This document shows positions 20,527 through 29,220 of a DNA stretch of 64,000 bases, in pieces. The notes beneath the pieces are model-generated. The model was not told the DNA's origin. It saw only the letters and a list, made by a program, of their open reading frames with translations, and did not search any database. Source of the stretch: an uncultured Ectothiorhodospiraceae bacterium (lineage in GTDB: Bacteria > Pseudomonadota > Gammaproteobacteria > UBA6429 > Thiohalophilaceae); assembly GCA_947258695.1 (NCBI GenBank), contig CAMYJG010000001.1:1-64000 (forward strand), given 5' to 3'. The translations under genes were made by a program, and so were the position numbers. The first letter of the stretch is position 1. Every line of letters starts with the position of its first letter.

Positions 20527-21447
20527 TTATGCGTTAACAGCGGTTGCTTTGTGGCTTGCTCCCGAAGATACAACCTGGTTACGCCCAGATTGCTTTGCCG
20601 TGTACATCGCTTTATCGGCCCGATCTAACAGTGATTTTGCTGTATCACGCGCTGTTAAGCTTGCTACACCTGCGCTAATTGTAACCGGGACGGTGTTTTG
20701 ACGGCTTGTGAATACATGTTTTTCAATAATGCTACGCAAACGTTCTGCTGCCAGAGCTGCGCCACTTGCATTGACACCGGGTAACATAATGACAAACTCT
20801 TCACCACCAAATCGAAATACCATGTCAGAGCTACGCATAGCTTGCTTGCAGCACTCTACAGACTCACGTAAAACATCATCACCCGTTGAGTGGCCATAGT
20901 TATCATTAATTTGTTTAAAGTGATCAAGATCAAAAATGATCATTGAAAATGCTGTTTGATGACGATGGGCTAAATCAACTTCTCTGTCTATCGTTTCATC
21001 CATTGCAGCGCGATTATTTGCACCAGTTAGAGCATCTATCTTTGCTGCTTGTAATGCTCTTTGATACCAGACCGCATTGCGAAGAGGAAATATCAATTGG
21101 CCCATTAAGTTTTCAAGGTGTTCCATTTCTTGTTCTGCGAAACGACGACGGCGGGTAAAAATCAATTCTCCGAGAAATTCACCGGCAAGACGTAACCGGT
21201 AGGAACAACGGTGCCGCTGGGTTTTACCATAATTCAGATTTAGCCCTTGTTCATCGAAGCTATAGTGAGCTGCATCAAAACTGACAAGCTGCTGCGCAGA
21301 CTGCAGGAAAAAGTTTAAAACACTGTCAATTTCCAATGATGTCTGTAATAAACCAGCTAATTTAAGCGTTTGTTGCAGTTCAGCAGGCGCTATACCAAGT
21401 TGTTCACGGGCAGCTGTTGGGTTTATGTATTGATCTATATTATCCAT
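20527..21447 (-). CDS. Diguanylate cyclase (GGDEF)
   Basis: Makes cyclic di-GMP from GTP. About 306 residues: an N-terminal sensory part of about 130 residues with no membrane segment, then a GGDEF domain beginning at DALTGANNRAAMDE. The active-site motif is GGEEF (214-218), so it is predicted active, and the product-inhibition I-site RSSD lies just upstream (205-208). The start at 21447 is preferred over the longer frame to 21546 because GGAG sits 5 bases before this ATG. It is isolated, with its own upstream region shared with the divergent thioredoxin gene. Confidence 0.9.
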   Translation of the reverse strand: MDNIDQYINPTAAREQLGIAPAELQQTLKLAGLLQTSLEIDSVLNFFLQSAQQLVSFDAAHYSFDEQGLNLNYGKTQRHRCSYRLRLAGEFLGELIFTRRRRFAEQEMEHLENLMGQLIFPLRNAVWYQRALQAAKIDALTGANNRAAMDETIDREVDLAHRHQTAFSMIIFDLDHFKQINDNYGHSTGDDVLRESVECCKQAMRSSDMVFRFGGEEFVIMLPGVNASGAALAAERLRSIIEKHVFTSRQNTVPVTISAGVASLTARDTAKSLLDRADKAMYTAKQSGRNQVVSSGASHKATAVNA

Positions 21448-21716
21448 GGTGACTCCGCTTACCTCAAAAGTTTTTAAAATGCGGTCACAGGAAGTAATGC
21501 GAAATGTATGCCAGAATTCAATATTAAAATTATCATTTAATATCAATTAGTTACAGCCACTTTAAGAAAGCATAGTGTTTTCGTCAAAATTATGGCATCT
21601 AAAAGTACGGATAATTGTTATATTCACTGAATTTTTGTTAAATAAGTCGGTATATATACTTATATATCAATTATCTAAACTATTTAAACTAGTATTAATA
21701 GTAAAGGGGTAAAGTT

Positions 21717-22787
21717 ATGTCATCAACATTCCGATATCATCAATATGTATTGTTTTTTTTCACATTAGTTATCTGTGCTCAGGTGCAAGCCGCGAGCAAG
21801 AGTAGTAACTCTGATTCAGGTGAGTCATTGCAGCAGGATATGGTTAACCCGGGTTACCATGAAAAGCCTGCCTGGTTTAAAGAATCATTTCTTGATTTAA
21901 GAGAAGATATCCAGGAGGCCGCTGCTAATAAAAAGCGCGTGTTGCTATATTTTTATCAGGATGGATGTCCTTATTGCGCCAAGTTATTACAAAATAATCT
22001 TGGGCAGAAAAAAATAGCCGATAAGACACGAAACAATTTTGATGTCATCGCTATGAATATGTGGGGTGATAAAGAAGTTACCGATTTAAATGGAAAGCTA
22101 ACAACGGAAAAAAAATTCGCTGAGCGACTTAAAGTAATGTACACACCAACACTTCTTTTTCTGACTGAAAAGGGGAAAGTAGCATTACGTGTAAACGGCT
22201 ATTATGCGCCTAATAAATTTGAAACAGCATTAGATTATGTTCGCGGACATAATGAAGGAAAAATATCTTTTCGAAATTATGTGCGTAAATTCATTAAAAA
22301 ATCTGCGACAGGAAAACTGCATCAGCAATCTTTTATATTAAAGCAGCCTTATAATCTTAAAAAATTATTAGCAGCAAAAAAACCATTATTAATTTTATTT
22401 GAGCAAAAACAATGTTATGACTGCGATGAGTTACATAATGATATTTTTAAACGCAAAGAAACGCTTAGCCAGATTAAACGATTTAATGTTGTACGATTAG
22501 ATATGTGGAGTAAAGATAACGTAGTCGACTTTAATGGGAAATCGATAACCGCTAAAAACCTGGCTAAAAAATTTAAAGTAAACCATTCTCCCAGTTTTAT
22601 ATTTTTTAATAACAAGGGGGATGAGGTATTTCGTATCGATGCCTATTTGAAATCTTTTCATACTCAATCTGTTTTGGATTATGTTGCATCAAATGCATAT
22701 ATAAAACAGCCTAATTTTCAACGTTACATTGATAAGCGGGCGGATGATTTAGAGGCGCAGGGAGTACATGTTGATTTAATGCAGTAA
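21717..22787 (+). CDS. Exported protein with two tandem thioredoxin-like domains
   Basis: A 356-residue secreted protein: signal peptide (YVLFFFTLVICAQVQAAS), then two repeated thioredoxin-like domains of about 150 residues each. Domain 1 has C84-P-Y-C87, the disulfide-reductase motif type. Domain 2 has C233-Y-D-C236. Each is followed by similar VIAMNMWGDKEVTDLNGK / VVRLDMWSKDNVVDFNGK stretches and by a TPTLLFL / SPSFIFF segment holding the cis-Pro. The domains therefore arose by duplication and resemble SoxW/DsbD-gamma proteins. The next gene, a hybrid kinase, starts 62 bases downstream on the same strand, so a shared transcript is possible. Confidence 0.85.
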   Translation: MSSTFRYHQYVLFFFTLVICAQVQAASKSSNSDSGESLQQDMVNPGYHEKPAWFKESFLDLREDIQEAAANKKRVLLYFYQDGCPYCAKLLQNNLGQKKIADKTRNNFDVIAMNMWGDKEVTDLNGKLTTEKKFAERLKVMYTPTLLFLTEKGKVALRVNGYYAPNKFETALDYVRGHNEGKISFRNYVRKFIKKSATGKLHQQSFILKQPYNLKKLLAAKKPLLILFEQKQCYDCDELHNDIFKRKETLSQIKRFNVVRLDMWSKDNVVDFNGKSITAKNLAKKFKVNHSPSFIFFNNKGDEVFRIDAYLKSFHTQSVLDYVASNAYIKQPNFQRYIDKRADDLEAQGVHVDLMQ

Positions 22788-22849
22788 TGTTAATTTTGCT
22801 ATCGTAGTGAAGTATTATATGGAAACATTTTTTATTAAAAGGTTTTAGA

Positions 22850-25456
22850 GTGTCCTCAGCGGAAAATAATTTAAAATACATTTTAAATAAAATCTGGCCT
22901 CGCAAGATCGGAATACAGCTGGCTTTATATGTTTCATTACTTTTGGCAATCTCAATAGGTGGGTTTTCATGGTATACCATCAATGAGCAGGTGAAAGATG
23001 TTAAAGAGAATATGCTATTACAGGCTAAAGTATTAGCAAATAATGTTTCTGCTGTCAGTGCCGTGCATTTACTTTCTCATGACTACAGTTCAATTGAACA
23101 ATTATTATTCAGGACAATTGAATTCCCAGGTGTCCATAAGATCCAATTAACTAATGAAAAAGGTAAGCTGCTCGGAGATATTACCCGGCGGGCTGGTGAG
23201 GAACCTGAGGTGAAATATGGTCAACCAGCATTAGATTTACCTAAGACAAGCGATGTTTCAGTATTATTTGATAAAAAATATATGAAGGTGTGGCATCCTA
23301 TTGTTTTAGGTGAATTAATTGGTTGGGTAAAAATCACGTATGGTTTAGAACCTATTTTTTCTCGCCAACAAGAGGTTTTAAAGGATTTAATTTTTGTAGG
23401 TGGAGCAATAGTCCTTTTGTCAGTTTTGCTGATGCTAATGTACATACGTGGATCAATACAAACAATAGCACGTTACACAGATTTTGCTGATCAACTGGAT
23501 CTTATCAAGGGAAAAGAAGTTCCCGTAAATAATGACTCCGTGGAATTAGAACATCTTGGTGTAGCACTAAATAGTGCATCAGCCAGTCTGTATGAACAAA
23601 GTTTACGTATATCAACGGCTATGTCGGAAATGGAACGATTGGCTGCATTTCCTGAAATGAATCCAAATATTGTGCTTTCTATGAATATGAAAGGCGAGGT
23701 GCAATATCTAAACCCTTATGGTGAAAATTTAATTGATAGTTTAAATATTTTACAATCGCATATGGGTATATTACTGCCTGAAAATTTAAAAGACATTATT
23801 CATAAGTGCATAAACAACAACGAAACAATACATGCTGTAGAAACCACCTATAAAAACAGATCTTTTTTATGGACCTTTTCCCCGGTAGTGAATCAACAAC
23901 TTGTGCATGGTTATGCATTGGAAATAACGAAACGTAAGGAAGCGATGGCGCAGGCACAAACTGATCGTCTGGAAAGGATGGCAGCGGAATCTGCGAACAC
24001 GGCTAAAAGTACTTTTCTTGCCAATATGAGTCATGAGATACGTACACCATTAACAGCAATTATTGGGTTTTCTGAATCGTTACTTGATACCACGCAATCT
24101 ATGCCTGAGCGAGTAGAGTCTATTAATACCGTTATTCGTAGCGGTAAGCATTTAATGCAAATTATTAATGATATTTTAGATTTATCAAAAGTTGAAGCAG
24201 ATAAATTGGAACTTGAAGAGCTTGAAGTATCACCCTTTGAGTTGCTTGATGATATAGATTCATTGGTATCTTTGCTTGCTGAAAACAAAGGACTGTATTT
24301 TGACGTTGAGTATGACTTTCCGCTGCCTGAAACAATTACTACTGATCCAGTCCGATTGAAACAAATTATAATCAACCTATGTAACAATGCCGTTAAATTT
24401 ACTGGGAAAGGTGGTGTTAATGTTAAAGTTTCATTTGATAGCAATAAAGGCTTGATGTTGATTAAAATAATCGACACAGGCATTGGCTTAAGTAAAGAAC
24501 AATCAGAAAAAATATTTGCCCCTTTTACTCAGGCTGATACATCAACAACTCGCCAGTACGGCGGAACAGGATTGGGCTTATCGCTATCAAAACAGCTGGC
24601 TGAAAAACTGGGAGGTGACATCAAGGTACAAAGTACGCCTTCTGTCGGAAGTTGTTTCACTTTATCGGTGAAAGTGGGGGATCTTACCAATATTAAGATG
24701 CTTTCATTTGAACCTGACATTCAACAAGTTTCTCCACAGTCAATTATTAATAGCGTGGATGGTAAAGTTACCGGCAAAGTACTTGTCGCTGAAGATAATA
24801 CAGATAATCAAAGATTGGTCACCATGTATTTAAAAAAACTCGGTGCCGATGTAGTTATTGCAAATAATGGTAGAGAAGCAATTGAAAAGACAAACAAAGA
24901 GTCTTTTGATTTAATCTTGATGGATATGCAGATGCCTGTAATGAATGGTGTCGATGCAACAGTTCGCTTGCGCGAAATGAACTATGATAAACCAATAGTC
25001 GCTTTAACCGCTAATGCTATGAAAGAAGACGTTGATGCCTGTATGAATGCAGGTTGTAACGATTTTATTAAAAAACCAATTATACAGAAAGAATTTAAAG
25101 AAAGTGTCGTAAAATATCTGCAGCCCATTAAGGTATCTGCATCACACGATAGTCCGCTAGTTTCCTCATTGTTAGAAGAAGAGCCAGAGATGATAGATCT
25201 TGTTCAAAAATTTGTTAGTAGGCTGCCTAAATATATCCAGGATATTCATCAGTGTGATAAAGATGAAAACTGGAAAGGTTTGAGTGAAGCAATACACATA
25301 TTAAAAGGAACGAGTGGTAATTATGGTTTTAATGAATTATTAAAGTTAACACAAGATATAGAATTCGAGCTAACCAAGGAGAATTTTGAAGGTGTTCACA
25401 ATATGGTAATGATGTTTGATAAGTTGCACAATAGAATTAAACTGGGTATCTCATAA
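22850..25456 (+). CDS. Membrane hybrid histidine kinase (sensor-PAS-HisKA-ATPase-REC-HPt)
   Basis: An 868-residue sensor kinase carrying a whole internal phosphorelay. A periplasmic domain (about 45-180) lies between two membrane segments (about 20-42 and 180-202). A PAS-like region (about 270-365) follows. Then come HisKA with FLANMSHEIRTPLTAIIGF (His395), an ATPase domain (NNAVKFT, DTGIGLSKEQ, GGTGLGLSLSKQL), a receiver with Asp692 in LILMDMQMP, and a C-terminal HPt with His816 in AIHILKGTSGNYG. The start is a GTG at 22850 with AAAAGG upstream. No separate output regulator is adjacent. It is very similar in layout and wording to the kinase at 57.3 kb, so the two are probably paralogues. Confidence 0.93.
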   Translation: MSSAENNLKYILNKIWPRKIGIQLALYVSLLLAISIGGFSWYTINEQVKDVKENMLLQAKVLANNVSAVSAVHLLSHDYSSIEQLLFRTIEFPGVHKIQLTNEKGKLLGDITRRAGEEPEVKYGQPALDLPKTSDVSVLFDKKYMKVWHPIVLGELIGWVKITYGLEPIFSRQQEVLKDLIFVGGAIVLLSVLLMLMYIRGSIQTIARYTDFADQLDLIKGKEVPVNNDSVELEHLGVALNSASASLYEQSLRISTAMSEMERLAAFPEMNPNIVLSMNMKGEVQYLNPYGENLIDSLNILQSHMGILLPENLKDIIHKCINNNETIHAVETTYKNRSFLWTFSPVVNQQLVHGYALEITKRKEAMAQAQTDRLERMAAESANTAKSTFLANMSHEIRTPLTAIIGFSESLLDTTQSMPERVESINTVIRSGKHLMQIINDILDLSKVEADKLELEELEVSPFELLDDIDSLVSLLAENKGLYFDVEYDFPLPETITTDPVRLKQIIINLCNNAVKFTGKGGVNVKVSFDSNKGLMLIKIIDTGIGLSKEQSEKIFAPFTQADTSTTRQYGGTGLGLSLSKQLAEKLGGDIKVQSTPSVGSCFTLSVKVGDLTNIKMLSFEPDIQQVSPQSIINSVDGKVTGKVLVAEDNTDNQRLVTMYLKKLGADVVIANNGREAIEKTNKESFDLILMDMQMPVMNGVDATVRLREMNYDKPIVALTANAMKEDVDACMNAGCNDFIKKPIIQKEFKESVVKYLQPIKVSASHDSPLVSSLLEEEPEMIDLVQKFVSRLPKYIQDIHQCDKDENWKGLSEAIHILKGTSGNYGFNELLKLTQDIEFELTKENFEGVHNMVMMFDKLHNRIKLGIS

Positions 25457-25485
25457 TTAATCAGATACTTTTTTCTGAGGATATT

Positions 25486-25599
25486 CTAGCCAGTTATGTT
25501 AAGTATGGCTAGAGCTGCAACTAACAATATAAACATCGCTAGCAACATGCGAGAGAACAAGCCAAATTTATTTCTGTTATTTTTTTTGATAAACCTCAT
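25486..25599 (-). CDS. Possible 37-residue single-span membrane peptide
   Basis: A minus-strand frame beginning ATG-AGG (25599) encodes a basic N-terminus rich in Lys, Asn and Arg, then the hydrophobic stretch MLLAMFILLVAALAIL and a short end NITG. The basic-then-hydrophobic layout is that of small inner-membrane proteins, and it sits in an otherwise empty gap. There is no convincing ribosome site, which is the main argument against it. Confidence 0.35.
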   Translation of the reverse strand: MRFIKKNNRNKFGLFSRMLLAMFILLVAALAILNITG

Positions 25600-25779
25600 T
25601 TGTTGAATTGTTTAAGTTTTAATAGTCAGTAACCGTTGGAATTTATCTGTTTTATTGTTATGTATTTTGAACCGGGTATGTTAATAAAATTATATTTTAT
25701 GTTGGCTGGAATACTTGATTAGTATTGTCGTTATTAAAACACTATTCTTTAAACATATATATAATAGTTATTACATTTC

Positions 25780-25801
25780 GTGACAATTCACAAGATGTCA
25801 C
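25780..25801. promoter_or_regulatory. Candidate operator dyad upstream of the HD-GYP gene
   Basis: Perfect 6-base arms GTGACA and TGTCAC with a 10-base spacer give a 22-base dyad about 190 bases before the HD-GYP start. The cognate regulator is unknown. Confidence 0.35.
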
Positions 25802-25988
25802 AATTTGATTAAAAATACCTTTCTTTATTTAATCCCAGTTAATTAATAAAATTGATCCTAATTCATTGATTTTCGTGATTTTTTATAAATTAGACCTCAA
25901 TTATTATATATTCAGTTTAAATTAACTGACTTATTGCCGATATATGTAGTATATAAAGCTAATTTGAAGTTCTCTAAGTAGATTTGTT

Positions 25989-27257
25989 ATGGAAAAAATA
26001 AAAGTTGATGTAGATAAAATTGTAAAAGGCATGTACGTCTGTGAACTCGATCGTCCATGGAATGAAACTTCTTTTCTTTTTCAGGGGTTTCGGATTACCA
26101 ATGACCAGGAAGTAGAACGACTTCAAAAGACCTGTAAATTTATCTACGTTGATCAGGATAAAAGTTCAGTTGATATTAAGCCAGATTTAATGGTGTTGTC
26201 TTCATCGCAAGCCTCTCAAAGTTATAAAAAACCAGAACCGCTATTTAATATTCAGGTTAAAAACGAACCTTATAAAGAAAAGTTTGAAAAAGAATATCCT
26301 GTAGCAAAGGCTGCTTATCAAAACTCGGTTGAAAAAATCCATCTTGTATTTAATGATTTACGTTTGGGTAAATCTCTGGATGTCCTGGCGGTTAAAGATA
26401 CTGTGAATGAAATGGCGAACAGCATAATAAGAAATCCAGACGCGTTAAAATTGCTTTGTGTATTGCAGGATCGTAATAGTAGTGCTGTTACGCACGCACT
26501 ACACGTTTGTATATTAAGTTTGGCGTTTGGCAATTATCTGGGTTTAAAAAAAGATATGATACAAAAACTGGGTATTGGCGGTTTGTTGCATGATATAGGC
26601 GAAACAAAACTACCCGATGGATTATTCTGGCGCTCAGAACATTATAATAAAGAAGAGAAATCTAAAATTCAAAAACACACTGAATATGGGATAGAGATAC
26701 TGAAAGATGTCCAGGGTTTAGATAGCACCGTTTTAGATATTGTTCGTGATCATCATGAGCGTATTAATTGTACCGGTTTTCCTAACCAGACTTGCGGCGA
26801 TCAAATTAGTTACAATGCTATGTTGGTTTCTATAGTAGATGTTTATGATAGTGTAACTATGGGCTATGAAGGAAAAGAAATGGTTTCATGCACTAATGCC
26901 TTAAAAAGTATGTATGACTGGCGAGACGAGTTATTTCAAGGTGAATTAATTGAACATTTTATTCAGTGCCTGGGGATTTATCCAATTGGAAGTGTGGTTG
27001 AACTTAATTCTGGTGAGATAGGCGTTATTATCACTTTTGATGATTATTCCAGGTTAGCACCTCGCGTTATGTTATTACTGGACAAAAAAAGAGAAAGGTA
27101 TCCTGCACCCGTCATTATTGATTTATCCAAGTTTAAAGATGCAGATGAAAAATACCTTTATGAAATTAAGCGTGTTGTAACAGCTGAAGATTATGGTATT
27201 GATTTAAGAAGTCATTTATTAGAAGAACTCTATGTCACCAAGGAAATTAATTTATAA
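25989..27257 (+). CDS. HD-GYP cyclic di-GMP phosphodiesterase
   Basis: Predicted to hydrolyse cyclic di-GMP. The 422 residues begin with a DUF3391-like N-terminal domain (KVDVDKIVKGMYVCELDRPW), found before many HD-GYP domains. The HD-GYP domain (about 145-330) has the HD pair H201-D202 in LLHDIGETKLP, then EYGIEIL, DHHERINCTGFP (GFP in place of GYP) and VSIVDVYDSVT. It ends with about 90 residues containing IYPIGSVVELNSGEIGVI. It is cytoplasmic, with no membrane segment. It is convergent with the nucleotide cyclase gene, 21 bases away. Confidence 0.92.
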   Translation: MEKIKVDVDKIVKGMYVCELDRPWNETSFLFQGFRITNDQEVERLQKTCKFIYVDQDKSSVDIKPDLMVLSSSQASQSYKKPEPLFNIQVKNEPYKEKFEKEYPVAKAAYQNSVEKIHLVFNDLRLGKSLDVLAVKDTVNEMANSIIRNPDALKLLCVLQDRNSSAVTHALHVCILSLAFGNYLGLKKDMIQKLGIGGLLHDIGETKLPDGLFWRSEHYNKEEKSKIQKHTEYGIEILKDVQGLDSTVLDIVRDHHERINCTGFPNQTCGDQISYNAMLVSIVDVYDSVTMGYEGKEMVSCTNALKSMYDWRDELFQGELIEHFIQCLGIYPIGSVVELNSGEIGVIITFDDYSRLAPRVMLLLDKKRERYPAPVIIDLSKFKDADEKYLYEIKRVVTAEDYGIDLRSHLLEELYVTKEINL

Positions 27258-27278
27258 TCTGAAACATCATTCTATGCG

Positions 27279-28739
27279 TTAGCGCTCTATATATTGAACA
27301 GTTGAGGCGCCATAAACATGAAGCGGTGTTTCTTTCCCTCTTATTTTTTGCATACCCAGGTCGGTGAATTTTTCCTGTGTAGGTTGATTTAAGTATTTAT
27401 ACGTTTCTTCAGAGATAATGATACTGTAGCCTAATCGCTTGGATAAACCATCCAATCTGCTGGCAATGTTTACAGTATCGCCTATAAACGTATATTCAAA
27501 TCTGTCCTGTGAACCGATGGTACCAGCCGTGGCATAACCAATATGTATACCGATACCAACGTTAAAACGCTCGCCATCAGGTAAGCAGATAGCATTTGAA
27601 TGCATGACAATGTCTAATGCAGTTTCAACCGCATTATCTGCAGTGGATGTGTTATCGTCCAGATGAAAAATTGCCAATATGGCATCACCCATAAACTTGT
27701 TAACCAGGCCGTTGTGCTCAGTTACGATGTCAACAATTTTTCCAAAGTAACTGTTGAGGAAAAATATCACATCCTCTGGTGTATTTTTTTCTGCGTAGTT
27801 TGTGAAATTACGTAAGTCACAAAAGAATACTGCAATATGTTTTTTCTCTCCTTGTTGTAAAGATGAGGAATCTGAATGCATTAATTTTTTCATTATGTCC
27901 GGACTAACAATGCTTTCTAATGTTTGCCTGATTTTTTCCTTATCCCTTAATTCATCAATAACCCTGTTAGTTTTTTGTGCAATCACACCAAATTCATCAC
28001 GACTTAAGACAGGAACATATTCCTCTAATTTTCCATCCTGTATATGTTGTAATGCATCTACCTGGTTATCGAAGAGATGTTGTAAGTTAAGAGAATAGGA
28101 ATGAATCAGGCGTAAGGTAAGCGCAACTACGATACCTAGTGTAAATAATGTTTCTATCATATATGCATTTATTAAGCTTTGATCTATTTTGCTTTGACTT
28201 ATAGCACCGAGACTCATGTATGAATAAGCGGATAATGCATTGGCTAAAATAGCAACCAGTAAAGTGACTGTAAGAAATAAACTTATTCTTCGGGTAACCG
28301 AAATCGTATTTTGTATGTTGGACTGCTTGCGATTAAGCTTAAAAAAACAATCATGTTCGCGTTTTAACGCGCTATCGATACTGGCGAAATAACCAATTAT
28401 TAATACACCAGATAACAGTTTACTGGCTACCAGGTAGCTTTGCTGATTAAGATAGACTTCAACAATAAAAAGTATGATTGCTATACATGTGTATATGGTG
28501 AATTCAAACAGAAGTTGCTTTTTTGGTTGGTCGAATAAAGCTTGTTTTATCACCAGTTCTAATTCAAGTCTTGTTCTGATAAGCAGGCTGATCAAGAATA
28601 AAATAATCAGGGTGATAACAGTGCTATAGCTGGCACTTGTCGAATCGAAAGTATTGCTCCGCAAGGAGATTATCCCAATAACCATAATAGTTATCAGGTA
28701 ATACATAATTACTTGATTTTTTTGGAAATATTTAATCAT
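27279..28739 (-). CDS. Membrane-bound class III adenylate/guanylate cyclase
   Basis: Synthesises a cyclic nucleotide, most likely cAMP. The 486 residues have about six N-terminal membrane helices (roughly 10-27, 38-57, 79-98, 104-120, 151-171 and 190-212), a HAMP-like linker (about 213-265) and a C-terminal catalytic domain. The two metal-binding Asp residues are in VFFCDLRNFTNY and KFMGDAILAIF. The RFEYTFIGDTVNIASRLDGL stretch carries the transition-state region. NKF and YTF are the patterns seen in bacterial adenylate cyclases, which favours cAMP over cGMP by inference. It reads towards the HD-GYP gene. Confidence 0.9.
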   Translation of the reverse strand: MIKYFQKNQVIMYYLITIMVIGIISLRSNTFDSTSASYSTVITLIILFLISLLIRTRLELELVIKQALFDQPKKQLLFEFTIYTCIAIILFIVEVYLNQQSYLVASKLLSGVLIIGYFASIDSALKREHDCFFKLNRKQSNIQNTISVTRRISLFLTVTLLVAILANALSAYSYMSLGAISQSKIDQSLINAYMIETLFTLGIVVALTLRLIHSYSLNLQHLFDNQVDALQHIQDGKLEEYVPVLSRDEFGVIAQKTNRVIDELRDKEKIRQTLESIVSPDIMKKLMHSDSSSLQQGEKKHIAVFFCDLRNFTNYAEKNTPEDVIFFLNSYFGKIVDIVTEHNGLVNKFMGDAILAIFHLDDNTSTADNAVETALDIVMHSNAICLPDGERFNVGIGIHIGYATAGTIGSQDRFEYTFIGDTVNIASRLDGLSKRLGYSIIISEETYKYLNQPTQEKFTDLGMQKIRGKETPLHVYGASTVQYIER

Positions 28740-29083
28740 TTCACATTTATTAGTCGGTCAGATCCTCTTTATATGAAGTTTTATCGCTAATATATTGCAA
28801 TTTGTGACGTTTAGGTACAAATTATTAGCTGTGATAATCAAATTTATCTAATTTAATCAATAAGATATGTGGGCATTCTCACATTCTAGATTATATTTAA
28901 TAAACTTGTTTATAATGACTTTAAATTGACAGAAATAGACACTATTTAGTGTTGAACAAATAGTGTAAGGGTAGTCCTTAATAAGTGGACTTAGCGCCTT
29001 TGAGAGCCTAGCTACACAATCTATTCATAATGATAGATTTCCACTTCTGCGGCTTAATCGGTATACTGCGGGCTCAAATTTAT
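28740..29083. promoter_or_regulatory. Divergent intergenic region between cyclase and tRNA-Leu
   Basis: This region of about 340 bases contains no credible gene. It holds a dyad AATTTGT-N11-ACAAATT (28799-28823) that could act on the cyclase, a TTGACA hexamer at 28926-28931, a perfect palindrome ACACTA-TT-TAGTGT (28939-28952) followed by another TAGTGT (28961-28966), and TAAGG-N5-CCTTA (28966-28980). Confidence 0.4.
29039..29067 (+). promoter_or_regulatory. Promoter of tRNA-Leu
   Basis: A -10 hexamer TATACT (29062-29067) with a weak -35 TTCCAC (29039-29044) at 17 bases lies just before the tRNA. The sequence after the -10 is GCGGGC, a GC-rich discriminator typical of stringently controlled tRNA promoters. 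Confidence 0.6.
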
Positions 29084-29168
29084 GCGGATGTGGTGAAATT
29101 GGTATACACGGTAGATTTAGGTTCTGCTGCCGCAAGGCGTGAGAGTTCGAGTCTCTCCATCCGCACCA
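29084..29168 (+). tRNA. tRNA-Leu (anticodon UAG)
   Basis: An 85-base class II tRNA with a 7-bp acceptor stem (GCGGATG/CATCCGC), an encoded CCA end and a long variable arm. The anticodon stem GTAGA/TCTGC encloses the loop TTTAGGT, giving UAG. It lies directly upstream of tig. Confidence 0.96.
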
Positions 29169-29220
29169 TATTTTTAAGTCTTAGAATTAATAATTTCTGA
29201 TGAAATAGAGGATAAAGGTA

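Larger units (their letters stand above)
25457..25988. other. AT-rich intergenic region before the HD-GYP gene
   Basis: Over 500 bases separate the kinase from the HD-GYP gene. They hold a possible 37-codon membrane peptide on the minus strand (listed separately) and a dyad GTGACA-N10-TGTCAC at 25780-25801, a candidate operator for the HD-GYP gene. The rest is very AT-rich with no recognisable feature. Confidence 0.5.
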
